This document shows, in pieces, positions 7,562 through 16,084 of a stretch of 64,000 nucleotides of DNA. Positions within the stretch are counted from its first letter, which is position 1. The number at the start of each line of letters is the position of its first letter. Origin of the DNA: Haloarcula salinisoli (GTDB lineage Archaea > Halobacteriota > Halobacteria > Halobacteriales > Haloarculaceae). The position numbers and the translations under genes were made by a program. The notes under the pieces were generated by a model that saw only the letters and a list, made by a program, of their open reading frames with translations, was not told where the DNA came from and made no database searches. The stretch spans positions 148,319 through 212,318 of the forward strand of contig NZ_RKLQ01000005.1 of NCBI RefSeq assembly GCF_019599405.1. The letters are read 5' to 3'.

Positions 7562-8506
7562 TCACGGCCGCCGCTCACCAATCGGTGTCAGTCCCTCGCG
7601 GTACTCGATTCGGTCCCGTTCGTATTCATCGCGATAGGCCAGCGTCTGGCCGTTCTCGTACTCAACGACGATAGCATCCTCCAGGTCTCGACCACCCGCA
7701 TGGTGCCCGTCGGCGGCGAACACCCGGTCCATCGGTTCCGCTGTTAGCGGATTCCGGTCTTTCTCCCTCGACGGCCACACCCCGACCGACTGCCAATACC
7801 GCTTGATCTCCCGAAGACTCTCCCGGACCGTCTCCCGAATCGAGAACTCATCAGCCTCTCGATAGCCGTGTGGCGAGAAGTACTGGCCTTTGAGCGCCGC
7901 GAGATGAATCCCGTTCCAGTCCACTCCGACGATGTCCGCCGGTTCCTCGCCGGTCACACGCGGTTGAGTGAGCTCATCGATCACCTCGTACTGCTTCGGG
8001 GGACTCGCACCAAGCAGATGCACCCGACGACCCCGCCAATCGACGATGTTGGTGTACTCCCCAGCTGTCTTGTCCGAATACCCCATCGGGTAACCCAGTA
8101 CAATATCCTTGTCGACGGCGTCGATTGCCTCCCGGCACTTCGGGACGATGATGAGCTCCGTGTCGGGGAACTTCGACTTGAGTTCCCGCGCGGCGCGGTT
8201 GTACTCGCGTGCTTCCTCGACATCGTAGGCATCGCCGAGGATTCCAATCGAGGGTGCATACCGCTCAAATCGCTCGATGTACCGGTCCAAGTCGGGATTC
8301 CGAAAGTCGTTGTCCAGCATCTCAATTGGGACGTCGACGTTCCGCAGCGACGACTGGTAGGAGTAGTCCTCGCGAACACCGACAGTGAATCCGAGCCGAT
8401 ACGCGTCGACGACGAACGGCTCACGATGGAGGAAACCGATCCACTCGGCTCGCTGTGCGTCGTCGATGGCCGTTGCTGACCAGGAGTAGATCGCCTCTGA
8501 AGACAT
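7562..8506 (-). CDS. DUF6610-like protein, possibly TGT-fold
   Basis: 314 residues, complete. Features include ELIIVPKCREAIDAV, DIVLGYPMGYSD, the segment RRVHLLGASPPKQYEVID and ADIVGVDWNGIHLAALKGQ. The family name is from memory of haloarchaeal plasmid proteins. The order LG-(A/G)-SP followed by D-x-V-G-V-D-x-N resembles tRNA-guanine transglycosylase relatives such as DpdA, which insert 7-deazaguanines into DNA, but I cannot assign catalytic aspartates with certainty. It starts behind a GC-rich leader hairpin. Function is inferred weakly. Confidence 0.5.
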   Translation of the reverse strand: MSSEAIYSWSATAIDDAQRAEWIGFLHREPFVVDAYRLGFTVGVREDYSYQSSLRNVDVPIEMLDNDFRNPDLDRYIERFERYAPSIGILGDAYDVEEAREYNRAARELKSKFPDTELIIVPKCREAIDAVDKDIVLGYPMGYSDKTAGEYTNIVDWRGRRVHLLGASPPKQYEVIDELTQPRVTGEEPADIVGVDWNGIHLAALKGQYFSPHGYREADEFSIRETVRESLREIKRYWQSVGVWPSREKDRNPLTAEPMDRVFAADGHHAGGRDLEDAIVVEYENGQTLAYRDEYERDRIEYREGLTPIGERRP

Positions 8507-8516
8507 GGAACACCAA

Positions 8517-8558
8517 GCGCGCCCATCGGCGCGCTCAGCTGGCTAGCGCGCCACAAAA
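8517..8558 (-). promoter_or_regulatory. Leader with strong GC hairpins
   Basis: Minus strand: GGTTTTGTG, then a GCGCGC-rich region able to form alternative stems (GCGCGCT...AGCGCGC, and a second with GGGCGCGC), 11 bases before the ATG at 8506. This is the most stable member of the leader family. Confidence 0.5.
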
Positions 8559-8606
8559 CCACCCCGTAGTTTAAATTGGGTTACGTGACAATCAGCAAGT
8601 AAGAGG

Positions 8607-9398
8607 ATGGCCAAGCCCGGCGTTGACCCTCGCTTTACCGATCCACACAACTTCGACGGCTACTGGCCGCCAGATTGGGATGCCCGTCAGCAACTGGTCG
8701 TTAAACGCGACGACTGGACGTGCCAGAACTGCAATACCCGCAACCCAGACAACCTCTGTACGATTCCTGAGCAACCAATTGACCACGGTGGAAGCTTCGA
8801 GCTTTGGAACCTCATCACGCTGTGTGAGGACTGCAAATTCGAATTCCAACAATCGAACGAGGCAGGCCAAGGGACAGCCCAGTCGTCGAATACGTCTGGA
8901 CCAGAGAGAGGCTCCACAGACGGCCTCGATCAGCCAGCGGCACCAGGCACTAATTCCACAGACCAGCAGGAAACAGATGCCTCTGCAGTGACCGTGGAAA
9001 CTGATCCAGAATCGGAACCCAATGAGACGGTCTCTGGACTCAAACGAGCAGTCGTCGCTTTCGGCGGTGGCACAGCCCTGGCCGGGACATATATCGGTGC
9101 GTTAGTCATCGCCTCCATCGCCCCAGACTGGATGTTCTCGCTATTCTTCCTTGGCCTGCCATTCGCCGGGCTGGCCACCGGGTCCAGGTGGCCACTCTCG
9201 ACTGTTGTCGCTCTCGGCCATGTGGCTCTGTTTTATGTCGCCATCGCGCCGTTTGCCCCGCCGAGCATGACGGTCACCAACCTCCGCCTCTGGATACCGT
9301 TTGTAGTGCCTCTGGTCGGAATCGCGTACGGACTCGCTGCAGACCACTATGACCTGTCGCTACGTGACCGGCTCCGACGGCCTCAGATTCTCGATTGA
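8607..9398 (+). CDS. HNH-domain protein with C-terminal membrane segments
   Basis: 263 residues. Residues 30-90 form an HNH-like unit: CQNC, then PIDHGGSFELWNLITLC and EDCK, giving the two zinc pairs and the DH-x(n)-N-x(n)-L-C core. A polar Ser/Thr/Glu-rich linker (about 95-150) leads to four hydrophobic helices (about 153-245) and a basic tail (LSLRDRLRRPQ). A membrane-tethered nuclease is unusual. The first HNH histidine is DH rather than HH but this is common. The ATG follows an AT-rich TTTAAATT box by about 30 bases. Role unknown; a defence effector is possible. Confidence 0.7.
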   Translation: MAKPGVDPRFTDPHNFDGYWPPDWDARQQLVVKRDDWTCQNCNTRNPDNLCTIPEQPIDHGGSFELWNLITLCEDCKFEFQQSNEAGQGTAQSSNTSGPERGSTDGLDQPAAPGTNSTDQQETDASAVTVETDPESEPNETVSGLKRAVVAFGGGTALAGTYIGALVIASIAPDWMFSLFFLGLPFAGLATGSRWPLSTVVALGHVALFYVAIAPFAPPSMTVTNLRLWIPFVVPLVGIAYGLAADHYDLSLRDRLRRPQILD

Positions 9399-9541
9399 TG
9401 GTCGAGTGCGTTCGTCGACGATATGTAGGCTGAAAAACTACGAATAGCGGAATGTGGACTTATCGCCGGTAGTATCGGGCCCGTGTTATACGCACACATA
9501 CTGGGAGAACCTTTCTGTACTCGGCCAGTATCGGTGCAAAT

Positions 9542-12541
9542 ATGCGAGTCAGTCGGGAGGTCTGGGACGATCAACAACCGCCAGCGGTGTTTGAGACGGC
9601 CGACACCGACGCCGAACGCCGGCGGATTCTCAAGGCCGTGCGTGAGGACAACCGGGTCGAAGCGTTCCCGCTGGTCGCCCAAATTGCGGCTGGAGACGGG
9701 GGTTATGAGGGGAGAATCCGCCGGGCAGCGATGAGTGCGGTCAGTACGATTGGCGAGCCGGATGCCATCTATGCCGTAGCACTGGGCGTGGCCGCCGACG
9801 AATCTGCTGAGTACTGGACGCGGATGATGGCCGTAGAAGCACTTTCAGACCTCGAGGAAAGCGTCTACGACGAGCGGCTGCCGGAGACACTAATTGAGGC
9901 TCTGACCGACGGTGAGTCAACTCCTGAGAACGAGTCCAAGCGCAGGCAGTTCTGGATTGTCGCGTTCAAGCTACTGGCGACGTGTGACCCTGATCTGGCC
10001 CGCCGGACGGCGCTGACAGTACTGTCCGAGTCCCGGCAGCTGGACGAACGCAAGAGAGCCATAGCCCGCGCTCTCTCTGGAGCCGAGAGCGCAATCGTTG
10101 ACGAACAGATACTACAGGTACTTGAGCGAATAGCGACCGATACCGATGGCGACGGGGAACTCCAGGAGGCTGCTGTCGATGCGCTCGTCGCTCACTGGCC
10201 CGATCGTGCGGGGGAACTGGCCAGACGGCTGCTTACCGACGGGGTGACCATCCGTTCGAGTGGGGTCCAGAAGTCGCTCGTCTCGACTCTCGATGGCAGC
10301 GACGAAGGAGATAGAACCGTTCTCAGGACCGTCCTCGACGAGCAATGGCGAAGCACTGGTGTACGGATTCGGGCGGCGAAAGAACTGGCAACCAGTGGGA
10401 CTGCCGCAGATCTTCGGGCGGTGTGTGACGCCTTCGGGTTTCCAACCAATCGGGAGGAAGAGCTCGGCTACTCCAGCGTTTCGTTCAGCCGTGTTGCTGA
10501 TACGTTGCTCTCGTTCGACCATGAGGCTGTGCGGCCGGTGTTTGAGGCCGTCGCGGGCGATACGTCCGCAAGGAACCGCGACCGGCTCGCCGCAATCAAG
10601 GGCCTCGGGACACTTGGTGATACACGCTCAGTCCCGGTACTGGTGTCGCTGCTCGACTCTGAGCAGGAGGAACGGCGCCGTCGGTTGTCCACCTGGCACC
10701 GAATTGTATCCGCCCTGAGTGCAATTGGCAGCGACGAGGCACTCGACGCACTCATCCAGGGTGACGGCGCCGATCTTTCAGGGATGGCGGCGCGAGTAGC
10801 GGACGGTTCGGCCGATGCGTGGCGCCGTCGCAACGCAGCGGAGGCCCTCGGTGAAGCTGGCGACGAGCGCTCCGTCCCAGTCCTCCAATCAGTGCTTCTG
10901 TCGGAAGATTTGTTGGCGGTCAAGCACGGTCAGTCGAAAATCGCGAGAGCACTTGCGGAAATCGGCACTGAACTAGCCTACCAAGCGCTTGTTGCCGCCA
11001 TTGAAGCCGATACTAACATCCGAACCACGTACGCCGCTGCCAAACAACTCGCATGGGACCAACCGACCTGCTTAGAGATACAGACGCGTATCGATGCCCT
11101 CGATAGGGCTCTCCAGGAACTGTCGGAGACACCCCAGACTCGATGGGGGCCCAGGTTCCGGACCCGGCAGCTCTACGAGTCACTAGGAGAGCTACGGGCT
11201 GATGCGGATTTAGAAGCGGCTGTCGAGGCTGCGGGCTCATATGACGGTAAGTACTACCCCCGGGCGCTGGTCGAGCCGGCACTGGCGGCTGGCCGGCTGG
11301 ACTACCTCCAAGAGTTGGTAGCCTCAGTTGGACTCCCTTGGACCGTTGCCAGTCCGCTGATTGAGGGGCTGGTCGAGCAGCATGAGTCACTCGGCCTGTC
11401 GGAGGTCGGCGACTTTCTGCTATGGTTGCTCGATCCAGAGACTGGATCCTACCCGAACGGACGGCATCTCTCGCCCCTGGAGACCGAGGCTGGTGAAAAA
11501 GTGATCGGGTATCTACGGACCGAGCGACCCGCTGACTACCGCCAGGTCGTGCTGTCGCTGGTACAAGAGCATCAGACTGGCCTTAGATTGCTGGATGATC
11601 TGGACGACGGCGAAGATCGGCTCCAAGCCTGTCTTGTGGCCTTCGAGCGTCTTGGCCAGTACTCGAGGAAACGGCGCCGTCGACTACTGAACGAAATCGC
11701 GTCGATGGACCCGGTGGCAGCCGACGATGCTGCTGTGGCGGCGCTAACAGAGCGGGTGGATTGGCTATCTATTGGTCGCCTGCTCGACAGGGGTGACGAA
11801 CGCGTCGTTGACCTGCTGTGTGAGTATCTCGAGGTGACGACTCGGCCGCAATCAGTCGGCAGCCTCGCCGCCGCACTGCGGGACTCGCCGGCAGATTCCG
11901 ACATCGTCTTCGAGGCGATCAGGGAGAAGTACCGCGACCCATCGTTTTACCACCGACTCCGGATCGAACACGAGGGCTACAACACTGCAATCAGATATGA
12001 GGAGGAACCCGGACGGCTCCTCGGCCATCTCCACGAAATCGACCGTGAACGTGCAATCGAAACGTTCCGTGCGGATCTGGCTGCTAATGAAATAACCGCC
12101 CTTCGGCAGGACCTGCTGTCTGCACTCGGAGCGTACCTCTCCGAGGACGAATACCAAGAGGTGTGTCAGTCCTTGCTCGACGACTCGGACCCGGCTGTTC
12201 GGCTCGATGCGGCACTTGCACTTACCCGCCGAGGGGAGGTGCCAGCTGTGTCGACACTGCAAGAACTGGTCTTGTCGTCTGGGCTCGACTTATCCGACCG
12301 CAAGAGTGCCGTGGCTGCCATCGGCAACGCCGACAAGGAAGTGGCGGTGAACCATCTGATTGAAATCATCGAGGCTGACCACGACTACGATGTCCGTGGA
12401 GAGGCCGATTCGGTCCGGGCGGCTGCGGTTACGGCGCTCGCCCAACAGGAGACCGTAGAGGCTATGCGATATCTCCAGAACAGAAGTACCAATGACGGCG
12501 CAATCTGGCGGGCGTCCTCGGCGACGCTACAGGCGGAGTGA
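9542..12541 (+). CDS. Large HEAT-repeat protein
   Basis: 999 residues, acidic, composed of alpha-helical HEAT/PBS-lyase-type repeats. Typical units are RNAAEALGEAGDERSVPVLQ, then IKGLGTLGDTRSVPVLVSLL, and near the C-terminus AAVTALAQQETVEAMRYLQ. There is no catalytic motif, signal or membrane helix. HEAT solenoids act as protein-binding scaffolds. It lies 143 bp after the HNH-membrane gene on the same strand, with its own AT-rich upstream stretch, so partnership with that protein is only suggested by position. Confidence 0.75.
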   Translation: MRVSREVWDDQQPPAVFETADTDAERRRILKAVREDNRVEAFPLVAQIAAGDGGYEGRIRRAAMSAVSTIGEPDAIYAVALGVAADESAEYWTRMMAVEALSDLEESVYDERLPETLIEALTDGESTPENESKRRQFWIVAFKLLATCDPDLARRTALTVLSESRQLDERKRAIARALSGAESAIVDEQILQVLERIATDTDGDGELQEAAVDALVAHWPDRAGELARRLLTDGVTIRSSGVQKSLVSTLDGSDEGDRTVLRTVLDEQWRSTGVRIRAAKELATSGTAADLRAVCDAFGFPTNREEELGYSSVSFSRVADTLLSFDHEAVRPVFEAVAGDTSARNRDRLAAIKGLGTLGDTRSVPVLVSLLDSEQEERRRRLSTWHRIVSALSAIGSDEALDALIQGDGADLSGMAARVADGSADAWRRRNAAEALGEAGDERSVPVLQSVLLSEDLLAVKHGQSKIARALAEIGTELAYQALVAAIEADTNIRTTYAAAKQLAWDQPTCLEIQTRIDALDRALQELSETPQTRWGPRFRTRQLYESLGELRADADLEAAVEAAGSYDGKYYPRALVEPALAAGRLDYLQELVASVGLPWTVASPLIEGLVEQHESLGLSEVGDFLLWLLDPETGSYPNGRHLSPLETEAGEKVIGYLRTERPADYRQVVLSLVQEHQTGLRLLDDLDDGEDRLQACLVAFERLGQYSRKRRRRLLNEIASMDPVAADDAAVAALTERVDWLSIGRLLDRGDERVVDLLCEYLEVTTRPQSVGSLAAALRDSPADSDIVFEAIREKYRDPSFYHRLRIEHEGYNTAIRYEEEPGRLLGHLHEIDRERAIETFRADLAANEITALRQDLLSALGAYLSEDEYQEVCQSLLDDSDPAVRLDAALALTRRGEVPAVSTLQELVLSSGLDLSDRKSAVAAIGNADKEVAVNHLIEIIEADHDYDVRGEADSVRAAAVTALAQQETVEAMRYLQNRSTNDGAIWRASSATLQAE

Positions 12542-12556
12542 GTCTGTCGGGCGTAC

Positions 12557-13510
12557 CTATTCGACGGCGTCGATGACTTCCGCTGCTGTCTTGGAAATCC
12601 GGTCTAGTCGGTCCCGTACTGTCTCCGGTGCATCCCCGTCCCACGCTGCGAGATAGAACGCCGCGTTGTCCGCGTCCAGCCCGAAGTGCCGACTGACGAT
12701 GTAGGCAACCGCCTCGGCTTCGACCTCTCGACGTGACCGCTCTTTTTCGTCGTCACAGTCGAAATGCAACAGCGCGTGGGCAAATTCGTGGATGAGCGTG
12801 CTCGCGAGGTCAGCCCGATTTTCACGGTCAACTACCTCCACGACTGGCTTGGTCGTCGTGGGGCTCCGTCGCTCGCACACCCCGCTGGCTGATCCGTGAG
12901 TCCACTCCCCCGGTGGAACGATTCTCGCGTCGACGCCGATGACGTCAGTCACCTCGAGCAGCGCTTCGACCAGTCCATCCGTCTGCCCGTATGCCTCGGT
13001 CTCCAGCTCGGGAAGGGGCTCGCCCTCAGTCTGGGAGATGTCGAACACCGACGTTGGCCGGAATCCGACCAAGCCTCGCGACCACTCCTCGGGCTCCGTC
13101 TCGTCGAACTCACAGTCAGTGCGCTCGTGGTACGAGGGAGAGTTCCCACACTCCGGGCATTTGTCGGTGATGATAGGCGCCCAGATCCAGATGGCCTCCT
13201 CACCCGCCTGGACCTGCCGGTCGAACTCGTCTTTCCAGGTGTTGTACCCAGCGACCTTCGTCGCCTCGGGACACTGTAGTTTGATCAGCAGCGTGTTCCG
13301 GGCCGAGTAGTCGTGGAACTTGCTCTGGACGTCCAGCCATTGCTGGAACTGCTTGCTGGCCTGGGCCTCGTCGGTTAGCTTGGCGAGGTCTTCGACCCAC
13401 GCCTCCAGCTGCTCGCGCATCTCATCGGCCCGTGTGTCTGAATCGTCGAACGAGTGGGTGGTCGTCGTACTGTGCTCCTGGTCGGGAGTCTCGGAGTTCA
13501 TCGTCGACAT
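12557..13510 (-). CDS. ArdC-like antirestriction protein with zincin domain
   Basis: 317 residues from the ATG at 13510 (MSTMNSETPDQ). The N-terminal part has FHDYSARNTLLI and the ssDNA-binding ArdC-like fold signature. A zinc-ribbon-like insertion holds CPEC, and the C-terminus has HEFAHALLHF around residues 238-247 followed by an acidic helix with EVEAEAVAYIV, the zinc-metallopeptidase layout found after ArdC-N domains. ArdC proteins protect incoming plasmids from restriction. The upstream frame to 13666 runs through the leader and operator and was not used. Confidence 0.75.
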   Translation of the reverse strand: MSTMNSETPDQEHSTTTTHSFDDSDTRADEMREQLEAWVEDLAKLTDEAQASKQFQQWLDVQSKFHDYSARNTLLIKLQCPEATKVAGYNTWKDEFDRQVQAGEEAIWIWAPIITDKCPECGNSPSYHERTDCEFDETEPEEWSRGLVGFRPTSVFDISQTEGEPLPELETEAYGQTDGLVEALLEVTDVIGVDARIVPPGEWTHGSASGVCERRSPTTTKPVVEVVDRENRADLASTLIHEFAHALLHFDCDDEKERSRREVEAEAVAYIVSRHFGLDADNAAFYLAAWDGDAPETVRDRLDRISKTAAEVIDAVE

Positions 13511-13541
13511 GAGTCTGTGTCGGGACGCACTCTCGGGCACG

Positions 13542-13570
13542 CCCCCGCACCCGCCAAGGGGGACAGAAAA
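13542..13570 (-). promoter_or_regulatory. Leader hairpin of the ArdC-like gene
   Basis: Minus strand: TTTTCTG-T-CCCCC...GGGGG with loop TTGGCGGGTGC, about 30 bases before the ATG at 13510. Confidence 0.5.
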
Positions 13571-13575
13571 GTATC

Positions 13576-13617
13576 TTAACCAACAGAGTGAAGATTCCGG
13601 CACCGAATGTTGGTTAA
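13576..13617. promoter_or_regulatory. Wide inverted repeat, operator copy 2
   Basis: TTAACCAACA (13576-13585), 22-base spacer, TGTTGGTTAA (13608-13617), between divergent genes. On the minus side it is 5 bases before the TTTTCTG of the ArdC leader; on the plus side it ends 5 bases before the ATG at 13623. Confidence 0.6.
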
Positions 13618-13622
13618 CATCT

Positions 13623-13937
13623 ATGCCAGAGGAACCCACACAACCAGCGACTCTCCCATCGGGCATTGTCGATGAGTGTTCGGCCCTATCAGTGGACCAA
13701 CTTCAAGAACTCGCCAAGTATGCCGAGTCGCTGGCTGAGTATCGAGAACGGGAGAAACGACTCGAAGGTGAGGACGAGTCATCAGACGAGGCACCGGATG
13801 ACAGACCCGATGAGGTACCAACTGGGGCGTCGGTCACGGTCAAGGAAATCAACGACAATCGCTATCGCTACTGGCAGTGGCGTGATGGGGACAAAATCAA
13901 ATCGAAGTACATCGGTCCAGCCAATCCAGACGAGTGA
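13623..13937 (+). CDS. Small acidic protein with DUF6788-like C-terminus
   Basis: 104 residues from the ATG at 13623 (MPEEPTQPATLP). The N-terminal half is a charged coiled-coil-like helix (QELAKYAESLAEYRERE). The C-terminus has ASVTVKEINDNRYRYWQW and GDKIKSKYIGP, the pattern I recall for DUF6788. It lies divergent from the ArdC-like gene across operator copy 2, so both may answer to the same regulator. The start is so close to the repeat that the transcript is probably leaderless. Confidence 0.6.
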   Translation: MPEEPTQPATLPSGIVDECSALSVDQLQELAKYAESLAEYREREKRLEGEDESSDEAPDDRPDEVPTGASVTVKEINDNRYRYWQWRDGDKIKSKYIGPANPDE

Positions 13938-13948
13938 TTCACTGTTGA

Positions 13949-14209
13949 TTATCCTTCGTCATTGGCTGCTTCCCAGCCTTGGTGAAAATACGCCAGAGCG
14001 GTGTCGGAATCGAATTTTTCACCGGAAGGCCAGTGTACGAGGCACTGGTCCTCGGGCACTGCTTTGACGATACCAGCTGCCCTGAGTTCCTGCACAATCC
14101 GGCGTGCCCTGGACTCGTCGACGTCGACTGTCTGTACTCGGTGATTATCTCGGTCCTGTGCGAGTTGACGGCGCTCAAACCGTTCGTAGTCTGGTCGTGA
14201 GTCGTTCAT
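13949..14209 (-). CDS. Small hypothetical protein
   Basis: 86 residues, starts MNDSRPDYERFERRQLAQ. It holds a helical segment resembling a winged-helix start (ESRARRIVQELRAAGIVKAV) and ends WEAANDEG. It is preceded by its own leader hairpin 5 bases before the ATG. A DNA-binding role is possible but not shown. Confidence 0.55.
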   Translation of the reverse strand: MNDSRPDYERFERRQLAQDRDNHRVQTVDVDESRARRIVQELRAAGIVKAVPEDQCLVHWPSGEKFDSDTALAYFHQGWEAANDEG

Positions 14210-14213
14210 GATT

Positions 14214-14241
14214 GCTCCGCACCACGAAGGAGCGCAGAAAG
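14214..14241 (-). promoter_or_regulatory. Leader hairpin of the 86-residue protein gene
   Basis: Minus strand: CTTTCTG-C-GCTCC...GGAGC, with loop TTCGTGGTGC, 4 bases before the ATG at 14209. The T-run is weaker than in other copies. Confidence 0.45.
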
Positions 14242-14296
14242 TCTATGCCAGAAGCAAACCGAGGGGAATCAATCAAACTAGTTTAGGGTCCTGAAA

Positions 14297-15556
14297 TCAG
14301 GAGCCAATCACTTCCACAATATGCCCAACACGCGAATCATCTTCCAAGGCATCTAACACCGAATCGGGGTTGACATCTCCAGCGAGTGTATACATGTTCG
14401 ACATTCCTTGTCCCCGGCCGCGACCATGGCGGTCTTTCGACAAGACATTTGAATGGACGAGATCGTTCAGCTTTTCTCTAAATGTGTGCTGTTTGAGCTC
14501 ATTGGCATCAATGTACTCACAGAGATCGGAGTACAGTTGATGGAGTGCCGTCGTTTCACCCGTCGCACCATTCAGTTCGGCAGAAACAACGGTGAGTAGT
14601 GCGATTTTACGCTGCGTAGTTTCAGCACCAATCGTATCAATAAGGGCTTCTCTCTCGATCTCCTCTTTCGCAGCACGAACATGGCGTTCGCCAACCATTC
14701 CGACACCTTCGTCATCGGCGAGATCACAGGCGTAGGACAGCAATTCGATGGCCTGTCTAGCGTCGCCTGTTTCTTGTGCGGCGAGTGATGCCGTCAGAGG
14801 AATTGTGCCGTCCTCAAGCACATCGCTTTTCAGATGGGTGAAATCCTCATCCCCGTCCTCAAAGTGAGTATCGCGGAGTGCCTGTGCAGTACGGCGAGCA
14901 AGGATATTTTGAAGATGATTAGCGTTGTAGGGATTGAACGTGATTTCGCGCTGACCGAGGGATGAACGGACATCAGCGTCGAGATTATTCCTGAACTGTA
15001 GGTCATTGGTAATACCGATTATTCCGATTTTGACGTCATCGGGGTTAGCTCGAGAGAGTTCGTAGAGAATATAGTCATCTTCACCAATCGCATCAATCTC
15101 ATCGAGAATGATGATGACAGTCCCGCCAATAGTCTCGAGTTCGTCGAGAACCATCTCGAATAGCCGTTTCCGCTGGTATCCACTGGGTTCGTCAACTCCC
15201 TGACCCTTGCGTACTTCGCGAAGTTCTTTGACGAGTCTGGTTAGGACGTGGTACGAACGGTCAGCTCCCTTGCAGGGGAGATGAATGACTTCCAGTTGCA
15301 CCCCTTCTTGATTAGCCCACTCTTGAAGTTGTTCAGATTTTAGTTGGACACCCGCAGTTTTTCCTTGACCAGTCGGACCATAAACGAGAATATCGCGGGG
15401 AGAGCCATCCATAGTTACAGGCCGGAGCGCCATGTGGATCTTGTCAAGCTCTTCCTCCCGCTCAGGAAGATCGGTTGGTTTGTATTTCCCGACATCAGCC
15501 TCAAGAACGTCAATATCTTCGTATATCGTGTCCCTATCCCCGAATCCCTGTGTCAT
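14297..15556 (-). CDS. orc: Orc1/Cdc6 family replication initiator
   Basis: 419 residues from the ATG at 15556 (MTQGFGDRDTIYED). AAA+ motifs: Walker A YGPTGQGKTAG at residues 59-69, Walker B IIILDEIDAIG at 148-158, sensor 1 IGITNDL, and the arginine-bearing GDARQAIELL of sensor 2. A C-terminal winged helix follows. The protein binds ORB sites and opens the origin. The open frame extends upstream to 15775 but would run through ORB-like sequences, so the later ATG was chosen. It reads away from the origin at 15557-16070, the standard arrangement. Confidence 0.9.
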   Translation of the reverse strand: MTQGFGDRDTIYEDIDVLEADVGKYKPTDLPEREEELDKIHMALRPVTMDGSPRDILVYGPTGQGKTAGVQLKSEQLQEWANQEGVQLEVIHLPCKGADRSYHVLTRLVKELREVRKGQGVDEPSGYQRKRLFEMVLDELETIGGTVIIILDEIDAIGEDDYILYELSRANPDDVKIGIIGITNDLQFRNNLDADVRSSLGQREITFNPYNANHLQNILARRTAQALRDTHFEDGDEDFTHLKSDVLEDGTIPLTASLAAQETGDARQAIELLSYACDLADDEGVGMVGERHVRAAKEEIEREALIDTIGAETTQRKIALLTVVSAELNGATGETTALHQLYSDLCEYIDANELKQHTFREKLNDLVHSNVLSKDRHGRGRGQGMSNMYTLAGDVNPDSVLDALEDDSRVGHIVEVIGS

Positions 15557-15631
15557 CTTACCTGGGGTATAGATGCCATATTTGATAAAACCCCCCGGTA
15601 GAGTGATGAGAGTGACATGGGGTGGCTGAGA

Positions 15632-15693
15632 GTGTAACTCCACGGGGACGGGGGGTATGAGAGTGTAAATGGTCACAGGAACAGGTGGGGGAG
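15632..15693 (+). other. Left ORB-like elements (two)
   Basis: Element 1 (15632-15668) has CTCCACGGGGACGGGGGGT between two direct copies of GAGTGTAA. Element 2 (15671-15693) reads GGTCACAGGAACAGGTGGGGG. Both fit TTCCAC-N-GGAAC-GGGG-type haloarchaeal ORBs. Confidence 0.65.
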
Positions 15694-15954
15694 AGGACTG
15701 CAATAGTAGAGATGATACTTCAGTTATAAAGCGCCAAACAATGAAGATTTCTGGTGGTCTAGTCAATATACTCAATTAGTTGTTAGAGAGTTTCTCCTAT
15801 CGATATACTGCTCTTCAGCAATTCGTTCTATCTATTACTATACTAGTATATAACGAAAGCGTTATAATAACGCGAAATCACTCCCACCAAGTCCACAAGA
15901 ACTCTAGGTTCAGATCTTGAGTGCAAGACGGACTCTAATCGCTGAATTCGCTGT

Positions 15955-16060
15955 TTTTACACTCTTCCACCCCCCGTGGAGGTCAGTTGACTTGGACCTA
16001 AATGGATACCATCCCGTCAGTAGTTACACTCTCATACCCCCCGTCTCCCGGTGGTGGAAC
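15955..16060 (-). other. Right ORB-like elements (two), inverted
   Basis: On the minus strand: element 3 (15955-15982) CTCCACGGGGGGTGGAAGAG followed by TGTAA, and element 4 (16023-16060) GTTCCACCACCGGGAGACGG followed by GGGGTATGAGAGTGTAAC. The tail GGGGGTATGAGAGTGTAA is shared with element 1 in the opposite orientation. Confidence 0.65.
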
Positions 16061-16084
16061 TGGTGGTTAAAGCGACTTACAATA

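Larger units (their letters stand above)
15557..16070. other. Replication origin region with ORB-like sites and AT-rich centre
   Basis: A gene-free stretch upstream of the Orc1/Cdc6 gene. It holds two outward-facing groups of G-run ORB-like elements (15632-15693 and 15955-16060) flanking an AT-rich core at about 15770-15900 (for example TACTATACTAGTATATAACG), which would serve as the unwinding element. Arrangement and composition match haloarchaeal origins. Confidence 0.75.
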
